A DNA stretch of 64,000 bases from Cyanophora paradoxa (Eukaryota > Glaucocystophyceae > Cyanophorales > Cyanophoraceae): positions 151,077-215,076 of the forward strand of contig QPMI01000627.1 of assembly GCA_004431415.1 (NCBI GenBank). The letters run 5' to 3'. Shown here in pieces: positions 57,801 through 64,000 of the stretch. How positions within the stretch are numbered: position 1 is the stretch's first letter; each line of letters begins with the position of its first letter. Position numbers and translations under genes: made by a program. The notes under the pieces are model-generated. The model was not told where the DNA came from, ran no database searches, and was given only the letters and a program-made list of their open reading frames with translations.

Positions 57801-59129
57801 GGTATTAATTGCTTTGCCTCTCAAAAGTCAAATTGCTTAGTCATTTGCCCCTATAACAAACAGTGCGCAGAGCTGAGGGACTCTCTCAAAGTCCGCGGAA
57901 TCGAGAATATTACCGTTCGTACTTTATATAATGTTCTCGGGATCCGTGTCTCAAATGATCAGACCTACGAAGAGGCTATGAGCGAAAAAGACCAGAGGGC
58001 GTTCGTCTCCGAGTTCAGTCACATTATGTTCGACGAGATATTCGCGTATTCCGTAAAAGATCTCGCTAAGATCAAGTCGTTTATCGATCGCTATCCGGAT
58101 ATCAAATATTTGGCTAATGGCGACACCTATCAAAATGAACCAATTAATGACGAGCTCTCGGTTTCTGATCGCAAGGGCTACTATAAGCGCGCGGTGCAGA
58201 GTATGTTCCCTAACGTTCTGAGTCTACGCAATAACAAGCGGCACAAGAAGGAGACAGACCGTGAATTAATTCGGGCGATTAAAGAGGATCTCTTCGAGAA
58301 CGGACTGGAAGCCGCACAGATTATCTCGAAATACGGGTTGCCGACAATTAATGATCTAAGCGCTATTCCCGACGGCTACTTTGGCATCGCTTACAGAAAC
58401 GAAATGACCTTAGCCTACAACAAACTGATGCACGATAGACGCAAAGTAAATATCCCAACCGTAGAGGTCAATGGCATCAAATTCTACAAGGGTTTGGAAG
58501 TCGTTTGCCGCAAGTATCTACGCATTTCGCGGTCTGAGGGCGAGTCTATAAACGCATACACGAATTACACCTATCGAATCACCAAAATCACAAAGCAAAT
58601 GGTCACATTAACGGACGTTTTCGATGGTGTCACGTTTGAGGTTCCGTGCGCGATGTTAGAACATTTTTCTCTCCCTTATGCAGGAACAGGTCATTCAACG
58701 CAAGGTCTCACACTTGATTCGGGCATTGTCATTTGTGAGGCTACGTTCCGCTATACCACTCGCGAATGGTTCTATACCGCGCTCACTCGTAACCGCGATC
58801 TGTCTACTGTGCTGATTTATACACCGATTCACAAGTTCCAAGGAAAGAGTGACTACATCGAGTATCTGAAAGGGAAGATCCGCGGTTACAAATGCCAGGA
58901 TCAGCGTGCCGGGCGCGATTTCGATGAGGCGGATTATATTACGCCGGAGTGGATATTAGAGCGCAAGAAGCAACAGAAGGGCGCCTGTGCGCTCTGTTCC
59001 CTTCCTATTCCGACTGAGCCACAAGATCCGAATTACAAGCTCGTCGTGGATCGCATAAACAACAGGCGCCCACATCTTAAAGACAATTGCCAGCTCGTGC
59101 ATCACGGGTGCAATTGCAGCAAAAAATAA
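54821..59129 (+). CDS. Family B DNA polymerase-SF1 helicase-HNH protein (one gene broken into three frames)
   Basis: Three frames (54,821-55,753, 55,753-56,163, 56,160-59,129) overlap by 1-4 bases. Each break is repaired by one extra base, in G3 at 55,679-55,681 and T3 at 56,157-56,159, which would give about 1,436 aa. Order: a basic helical N-terminus (about residues 80-130); an uncharacterised region (ACGYDMIISTWGASIKKC); a family B palm with motif A VDMAKCYPSIL and motif C IRTDCLYI (catalytic Asp kept, first Asp of DTD replaced by Arg); an SF1 helicase with Walker A MPGSGKST, FDEI, NGDTYQNEPI, GTGHSTQGLTLD and YTALTRNRD; and a C-terminal Cys-rich HNH (CALC...VDRINN...NCQLVHHGCNC). No exonuclease was identified. 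Inferred: the viral replicase. Confidence 0.8.
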
Positions 59130-59147
59130 ACAGGTTTAATTAGAAGA

Positions 59148-60530
59148 ATGTCACGGATCGTTAGAAGGGTAGCGGGCGAGGAGACAGAGACCACCATACT
59201 ACCTATCGCGGTTCCTGAAACTGAGCAAGTCCCCCAAAAAATCACAAAACGCCAAGCAAAATCAAATTTATTAGGAGATGTTCCTTTTAGCATTGCTAAC
59301 CCGTCCTCGAAGATCGTGCGCCGCATGTATGACCCAAAGACAGGTTTTAAGAACCCATCGGCATTGTACGAAGAGCTGAGAAAAGAGGACAAGAGCCTCA
59401 CATTGAAAGAAGTGCAAGATGTCGCAGCGAAACAAGAATTTATGCAGATTAACAAGAAGCCCCCAGCACCGACCCAAACAGCTTTTATTCCCATCACAGC
59501 CCCGCCGTGGTGCTATCAAGCGGATCTCATCTTTTATCTCTCATATGGCAATTATAATTCCGGCTACATTGCAGTCCTTACTCTCATTGAGATGACAAGC
59601 CGAAAAGCATATGCCAAGAAGTTAAAGAATAAGGAGGGCGCAAGTGTTGCCGCCGCTTTTGCGGAGATGCTCACAGATCTCCCGGCTCCAATGGTTCGAT
59701 TAGAGACAGATAACGGTTCGGAATTCATCGCGAAGGAGTTTCAGGAGATCGTTAAAAATAACGGAATAGAACACCGCTTTAAACAGGTCGGAGATCACAC
59801 TTCGCTGGGAATAATGAATCGCTTTCATTTGACCCTAAAAACGATGATAAACAACTACTGTGTCGCTTATAACACTGTGCGATTTATGGACAAATTGGAC
59901 GACTTCGTTTTCAATTATAACAACACCATTCACAGAACCATAGGAATGAAACCCGCAGATGTTAAGCTTTCTGATATGGAGCGGATCAGAGCGGCTATAA
60001 TTTCAAAGAAGAACACAATCGTAAAGGATATATTCAGCGATTTTAAACCTGGTCTCCACGTCCGCCTGTTATTGCCGAGATCGAAATTCGATAAAGGGGC
60101 GACTCAAAGGTATAGCCGAGAGGTCTACAAAATTGCGGGAAGGAGAGGAAACGCGATAGAGGTGCAAGATGCAGCGGGGAACGTTATGCCGAAGCTGTTT
60201 AAGCCGCACGAATTGCAAATCATTACAGAGGTCGAAGCTGTGGTGGAACCATCAGGCAACGCTATTTTAGCGGCTGATGTAGAGGCAGCTTCGATCCGGC
60301 AGGTGCAAAAAGAAGGTATAGATGTTGCCGCAAGTGTTCCGAAAGGGGCTCTATTGGAAGATCGCGCAGAAAAGACGAAGAGGGCGCTTAGAGAGCTCGC
60401 CAAATTGACAATCGCGGGAACTGAGAAGCTCTCAGAGGTAAACAGTCAGAGGTGGTATAAATCATTCAAGAATCAGAGCGCAAGCTACACAGCCCCTACT
60501 ACGCGCATTCTTCGGTCATCTCGTTCATAA
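59148..60530 (+). CDS. Retroviral-type (rve) integrase with altered catalytic triad
   Basis: A 460-aa protein. The catalytic core has Asp126 (QADLIFY) and Asp188 (ETDNGSEFIAKEF). Exactly 35 residues after Asp188, where Glu is expected, there is Asn224 (SLGIMNRFHLTLK). A C-terminal SH3-like domain follows (VRLLLPRSKFDKGATQRYSR, EVYKIAGRRGN, LFKPHELQII), then a charged tail. Known: this enzyme inserts Polinton and PLV DNA and makes 5-6-bp target duplications, as seen here. The flanking CCTCCT shows integration happened, so Asn may be tolerated, or it may be a later loss or a sequencing error. It starts 18 bp after the polymerase stop. Confidence 0.85.
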   Translation: MSRIVRRVAGEETETTILPIAVPETEQVPQKITKRQAKSNLLGDVPFSIANPSSKIVRRMYDPKTGFKNPSALYEELRKEDKSLTLKEVQDVAAKQEFMQINKKPPAPTQTAFIPITAPPWCYQADLIFYLSYGNYNSGYIAVLTLIEMTSRKAYAKKLKNKEGASVAAAFAEMLTDLPAPMVRLETDNGSEFIAKEFQEIVKNNGIEHRFKQVGDHTSLGIMNRFHLTLKTMINNYCVAYNTVRFMDKLDDFVFNYNNTIHRTIGMKPADVKLSDMERIRAAIISKKNTIVKDIFSDFKPGLHVRLLLPRSKFDKGATQRYSREVYKIAGRRGNAIEVQDAAGNVMPKLFKPHELQIITEVEAVVEPSGNAILAADVEAASIRQVQKEGIDVAASVPKGALLEDRAEKTKRALRELAKLTIAGTEKLSEVNSQRWYKSFKNQSASYTAPTTRILRSSRS

Positions 60531-60544
60531 CAAACCCCGAAATT

Positions 60545-60560
60545 ATTTTCTCCGGTAAAT
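60545..60560 (+). promoter_or_regulatory. TCTCCGG promoter-like motif, copy 3
   Basis: ATTTTCTCCGGTAAAT, 9 bp upstream of the DUF5710-like gene and preceded by AAATT as in copy 2. Confidence 0.6.
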
Positions 60561-60569
60561 ATAAAAGCG

Positions 60570-60884
60570 ATGGAGGGTGAAAAGCATTTCGTTGACATTC
60601 CGTATGATAAAAAAGACGTTGCGAAATCCCTCGGTGGAAAGTGGGATCGTGAGAATTCATGCTGGTATGTCACGAAGAAAGATCACCCCCTATGCTCTCA
60701 GTTCAAAACTCTAAGCTATGAGCAAGTGTATCAAAGAAACGTGAAGGTTTACCTCGATATTCCTTATGAATTTAAGGATCAAGCGAAGGCTGAGAGAGCC
60801 CGCTGGGATCCCGTCATGCGATGCTGGTATGTCATGGGTCTCGATCACCCGCTAATGGGCAAGTTTCCGATCAAGGAACATTAA
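60570..60884 (+). CDS. Duplicated DUF5710-like small protein
   Basis: A 104-aa protein of two tandem modules: VDIPYDKKDVAKSLGGKWDR followed by CWYVTKKDHP, and LDIPYEFKDQAKAERARWDP followed by CWYVMGLDHP. The IPY-x(2)KD-x-AK...W-D...CWYV signature matches the DUF5710-type domain, often attached to primases, conjugation proteins and viral DNA-processing proteins. Function is unknown, probably nucleic-acid related. The conserved TCTCCGG motif upstream suggests it shares regulation with the polymerase and AT-hook genes. Confidence 0.7.
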   Translation: MEGEKHFVDIPYDKKDVAKSLGGKWDRENSCWYVTKKDHPLCSQFKTLSYEQVYQRNVKVYLDIPYEFKDQAKAERARWDPVMRCWYVMGLDHPLMGKFPIKEH

Positions 60885-60909
60885 ATGTATATGTCGCTTT
60901 TTTCATTTT

Positions 60910-61302
60910 TTATGAAATTGGGAACCTTTGCTCGACCTGTAAGTCCCACTTTCGAACTTTCAGCCTTTCTTGTATGAGTTCGTTAATGTCCCGTGCTATA
61001 CCCATTGTCTTCGCTTCGGCATTTGAGCCGCATGTAAAGATATCGATCGCTAATAGCCCCTGGTCGCTGTAAGAGTGAGCTGTCGCATGCGACTCATCTA
61101 ATAGAAAGCCAATCGCGAAACCGGGAGGGGAAATAGAGCCATCGAAAATGCATGTGTGCTGGTGCACGATGCGCATCTTGCGATCTGTTATATATTGCGA
61201 TAGGTTCGCTGTGATCCACTCGGCGCATGCCTCCGGGGACTCGGTGAACGGGTCGGTTATATAGTCCAGCATTACGTGGTAGCCGCGGTATCGGGAATCC
61301 AT
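60910..61302 (-). CDS. speD: S-adenosylmethionine decarboxylase (SpeD-like, class 1b)
   Basis: A 130-aa protein, the full length of short bacterial/archaeal SpeD. The self-cleavage site is present as DESH, with Glu70-Ser71 (Ser71 would become the pyruvoyl group), His76 five residues later and Cys91 in DIFTCG twenty residues later. This is the Ser63/His68/Cys83 spacing of the Thermotoga enzyme. The N-terminal GYHVMLDY is also typical. Known: the enzyme makes decarboxylated AdoMet, the aminopropyl donor for spermidine; some relatives have evolved into other amino-acid decarboxylases. Inferred: a viral polyamine gene, perhaps for DNA packing or host metabolism. It is the only minus-strand gene right of the minor capsid pair, and converges with the DUF5710 gene. 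Confidence 0.85.
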   Translation of the reverse strand: MDSRYRGYHVMLDYITDPFTESPEACAEWITANLSQYITDRKMRIVHQHTCIFDGSISPPGFAIGFLLDESHATAHSYSDQGLLAIDIFTCGSNAEAKTMGIARDINELIQERLKVRKWDLQVEQRFPIS

Positions 61303-61687
61303 TATTATTTAAGTCGATATTTTTGTGAGCTATGTGGTTTCGTAGCCGCCAAATCGCGCCCTTTGCGAATCAGACCGCGCCGCTTTGTAGTAGCGTAGAA
61401 CTACTCTATACGCGCACGGTTGCAAAGTATGACTAGTGGAGCCTCATGGGAACGCGCGCCGGCTCTCAGAATGTAGCGGACACCTCGATTTTCGGGCACT
61501 TGTGCCTATGGCGAATTTGCACTTCTTGCCACGGTTGAGTTAGCTAGTCAAACTAGCACCAACATGCCCGGAATCAAGTTGTGAGCACGTAGCAATTGAG
61601 AGCGCGCCGAGATCGGCTTCCTGTCCAAAGTTATGCGGGGAAAACGGAAGGGGGGGTCTCCGCGAAGTCGCGATCGCCGGTGTTATC

Positions 61688-61736
61688 GAGTCGGGACTCG
61701 GGACTCGGGACTCGGGGCTCGGGACTCGGGACTCCA
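61688..61736. repeat. 7-bp GGGACTC tandem repeat
   Basis: About six to seven copies of GGGACTC/GGGGCTC in a row, all within the PLV. Confidence 0.85.
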
Positions 61737-62122
61737 ACTTTGCAACTTAAAATGCAACTGGCAAGTGTCATACTATGATAGTATAGGCTACCGCCGACCG
61801 CCGAGTTGGCTCAGCGGCTCACCGAGTCACTGGGAGTCAGAGGCTTAGAGCCCCGCGATCGCATTTTTAAAAACTATGCATTTTACACATTATTTTTTGA
61901 GCCTATGAAACTTATATGGACGTGCTAGCCTCGTTAAGACGGTCACGGCGCTATTTTCAGTTTTGCAGGGTGATGAGCTGGTGATGAGATACAAGCGTTT
62001 GACGATTTCCATCGAAAATCGGTGTTTTGGTATCCCCCTTTCGCTTTTCCCGTATGCCCCCTTTCGCCGATTGAATTGTGTGCGTTTTTGATTGGACACC
62101 GTAACCTGAGCACGCTTTATTA

Positions 62123-62428
62123 TAGCCAATCCTGATCCTGTCAGCCTGTCCTCAGCCAATCCCGATCCTGTCAGCCTGTCATCAGCCAATCCTGATCCTG
62201 TCAGCCTATACTATCAGCCGATACTATCACCCTGTCAGCCTATACTATCAGCCTGTCAGCCTATACTATCAGCCTGTCAGCCTATACTATCAGCCTGTCA
62301 GCCTATACTATCACCCTGTCAGCCTATACTATCACCCTGTCAGCCTATACTATCACCCTGTCAGCCTACTGTCAGTCTACTGTCAGCCTACTATCAGCCT
62401 ACTCTCAGCCTACTGTCAGCCTACTATC
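62123..62428. repeat. Compound tandem repeats (CAGCCTATACTAT and relatives)
   Basis: Three ~31-bp units of the type CCAATCCTGATCCTGTCAGC are followed by many copies of a ~21-bp unit TCAGCCTATACTATCA(C/G)CCTG and then ~11-bp TCAGCCTACTG units. The shared CAGCC core suggests stepwise expansion by replication slippage. They lie about 300 bp inside the right TIR. Confidence 0.9.
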
Positions 62429-62728
62429 GATGATCTCTTATCACATTACGATCAGCCATAACAGCTAATTTATCACATTACGATCAGACAACGTAAAAAT
62501 ACTACGCTATCGCATGCTATATGTTTTCGGAATCGCCGCGATGTGATGACCCCGAATACGTCGGTGACGCCGGTATATATATGTATATGTCGCCATATGA
62601 GAAAAAAAACAAACAAAAAACAAAAAATTCGGTTGTGCGCTGGATCACACACACGGAGGTTCGGACATATATACGAAATATATACATGACTAAATCGTTA
62701 TTGTTTTCATAGAACTCGCATGTAGTTT

Positions 62729-63587
62729 GCATGTATCTTGCATAGTGGGCGGGGCGCGAGTGGTTCCAGTGCATTAAATGGAACATTTCGATTGAAGTCG
62801 CGAGTTTGTGCAGGTGGGCATTTTCGGCATGCTTGCTCATGCACATACTCGCTTTAAAAAATATAAAATGAAATTCGGTTTAACTCTTACGAGTTTTGCT
62901 ATAACACTCTCGGCATTGATAGTTGAGACCATCCTTCGTTCTTTGTCTTTTATTAAACTCACTTGCAAGCTTCTCAATCTTGCAGTGCGAGCATATCTTC
63001 GATTGTACTTCGATCTTCGGACGCGTTTTTAACACGAAATGATAAAGGTAATTGTGATAGTCTCGGTCGCAAACTTTGCACCTCCAATTCAAAAGTACAT
63101 TCCCTGAGCTACCTACGCTTTTGCAATGCATAACTCGATGCCGGTTTTACCTTATCGCAAACATTGCACCGCTTAGTCTCAGGTAGATTTACTTGATTGC
63201 TTGCCATTGTTACAGTATATTAACTGGAAGTCTTTAAGTGGGGATCACTTGTTTAATTGGTGGGCTCACCTTGATTTTTCAATTTGGGTAACTGAAAACA
63301 GTCCGGAAACGATCGGGAACATTTCGTAAAAATGAGGGTCTTACTGTCCTTACTGAGAGATCGGGGAAAGTTAAAGGGCTTACTGGGAATGGTAAGGAAT
63401 TAGAAAAATGAAGAATGAAAGGGTTTCGTGATTGGTTTCAGTAAGGAAGGGTTAGATGTTTGAAAAATACAATGTGGCTCAGTGCGAATTTGTGATTTTG
63501 TGACTGAGATTCGTGATGCTGAAAATGTGCTTATTGAAAATGGTCGCGGGAAGGTCGCGCAATTGGTGGGGTGACCACCCTGCGAGC
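62729..63587 (-). repeat. Right terminal inverted repeat (859 bp)
   Basis: Reverse complement of 38,801-39,658, ending CCACCCTGCGAGC. It differs from the left copy by one 4-bp insertion in the zinc-finger gene and three shorter C runs. The near identity points to recent insertion or ongoing conversion between the ends. Confidence 0.95.
62880..63207 (-). pseudogene. Frameshifted right-TIR copy of the zinc-ribbon gene
   Basis: Same start (63,207) and stop (62,880) as the left copy, but 4 bp longer. After the shared AAAAGCGTAG the right copy has an extra GTAG (a local duplication), which brings a stop codon after about 33 residues and removes both C-terminal Cys pairs. A downstream in-frame ATG at 63,131 could give an 83-aa protein keeping the second zinc unit and part of the first. 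Confidence 0.85.
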
Positions 63588-63593
63588 CCTCCT
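63588..63593. other. Target-site duplication, right (CCTCCT)
   Basis: Direct repeat of 38,795-38,800, immediately after the right TIR. Confidence 0.9.
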
Positions 63594-63850
63594 CAAGCGC
63601 CGGAGACTACTTGTCAGTAACCGCCTACGTTCCGAACGCGGCCGATAAGCAGGCCGAGCTCGGGAAGCCTCGCAGTTCGGCGACTTCGTCCTCCCCTCCG
63701 CGCCCTCCCGTTTCGATGCGGCGCGTTTAGATTTCTTTTTCACATCGATCGCCCTTGCAGAGCGCCTCGTCGACCGTCGGAAGCGGGAATCGACCTCTAC
63801 GCGCGCGGTCTCCATCGAACTTCATCATGACGCCGCAATCCCCTGCCCGC
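63594..63850 (+). pseudogene. Decayed EEP endonuclease, 3' part
   Basis: Continues the interrupted target. GDYLSVTAYVPNAADKQAEL begins about 15 bp inside the flank, and in another frame FGDFVLPSAPSRFDAARLDF and FTSIALAERLVDRRKRESTS follow, ending SIELHHDAAIP. The order YVPN, then SRxDxxF, then a final His-containing segment is that of EEP nucleases, here with frame changes. It supports the empty-site reconstruction across CCTCCT. Confidence 0.5.
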
Positions 63851-64000
63851 CGCCTTAAGCTCGCTTTCGCCTCACTTCGATGATCACTTCCTCCGCTTGC
63901 AGAGCCTCGCGGCGGGCTGGACTCGCGGACTCTGGACTGTGTTCCGTCTCGATTCCATCCTCGCCCAGCGTGGCACACCATCCGGTATGGCGACCCCGCT

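Larger units (their letters stand above)
61303..62728. other. Gene-free region inside the right end of the PLV
   Basis: No convincing gene. It holds short tandem repeats (listed separately), a TACTATGATAGTATA palindrome near 61,771, and AT-rich text next to the TIR. The frame at 61,890-62,189 only translates the repeats. A replication origin, packaging signal or regulatory role is possible but not shown. Confidence 0.6.
38801..63587. mobile_element. Integrated Polinton-like virus (complete, 24,787 bp)
   Basis: The element is bounded by 858/859-bp terminal inverted repeats and a 6-bp target duplication. It carries the full PLV core: double-jelly-roll major capsid protein, penton-like minor capsid protein, packaging ATPase, retroviral-type integrase and family B polymerase with SF1 helicase. 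Accessory genes encode fibre proteins, a phospholipase, an AdoMet decarboxylase and an HNH/AP2 nuclease. It is clearly AT-richer than the host DNA, tightly packed, without obvious introns, and uses both strands. No Ulp1-type maturation protease was recognised. Known: PLVs are virus/transposon hybrids of protists, some found as free virions or as satellites of giant viruses. Inferred: a provirus that could form particles if the frame breaks are sequencing errors. Confidence 0.95.

Noticed and set aside
61800-61860. tRNA-like stretch GAGTTGGCTCAGCGGC
   Set aside because: No TTCGA T-loop or matching acceptor and anticodon stems could be found.
61890-62189. 99-aa minus-strand ORF with DRLTGSGLA repeats
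   Set aside because: It only translates the short tandem repeats in the gene-free zone.
62123-62428. Possible CRISPR array
   Set aside because: Units are contiguous, with no unique spacers and a changing period. This is a slippage-type tandem repeat in a eukaryotic virus.

Overview
The window combines two very different kinds of DNA. Positions 1-38,800 and 63,588-64,000 are GC-rich eukaryotic nuclear DNA with short, GC-rich spliceosomal introns, long G/C homopolymers, GGGGC and GCC microsatellites and many degenerate repeats. Exon fragments of a cysteine-rich receptor-like protein, a PPR protein, a flavin-reductase-like protein, an F-box/LRR-like protein, an SFI1-like repeat protein and a TPR-like protein can be read. 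This suits a unicellular alga (haptophyte, pelagophyte or similar); the species cannot be fixed from sequence alone. Host exon limits are approximate because I read them by eye.

Positions 38,801-63,587 (24,787 bp) are a complete integrated Polinton-like virus (PLV). It is visibly AT-richer than its surroundings, is bounded by near-identical terminal inverted repeats of 858 and 859 bp, and is flanked by a perfect 6-bp target duplication (CCTCCT). It sits in an already decayed endonuclease/exonuclease/phosphatase (EEP) reading frame that resembles the endonuclease of a non-LTR retrotransposon.

PLV layout: zinc-finger gene in the left TIR (+); two phage-tail-fibre-like proteins (-); a giant membrane-anchored fibre protein (-); patatin phospholipase fused to a discoidin domain (+); two divergent penton-like minor capsid genes (-/+); double-jelly-roll major capsid protein (+); HNH/AP2 endonuclease (+); packaging ATPase (+); three small unknown proteins and an AT-hook protein (+); a very large family B polymerase-SF1 helicase-HNH protein (+, broken into three frames); retroviral-type integrase (+); a duplicated DUF5710-like protein (+); an S-adenosylmethionine decarboxylase (-); a gene-free tandem-repeat region; and the right TIR with a frameshifted copy of the zinc-finger gene. 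Together these cover capsid building, DNA packaging, replication, integration and probably host attachment and membrane attack. I found no maturation protease.

Five breaks inside the long PLV genes are each explained by one base missing from a homopolymer run, and three of the four TIR differences are C-run lengths. This looks more like consensus error or very recent decay than an old dead element.

Near the PLV, at 35,717-38,185, lies a second, smaller structure: two inverted copies of a ~275-bp palindromic MITE-like repeat around an AT-rich core.
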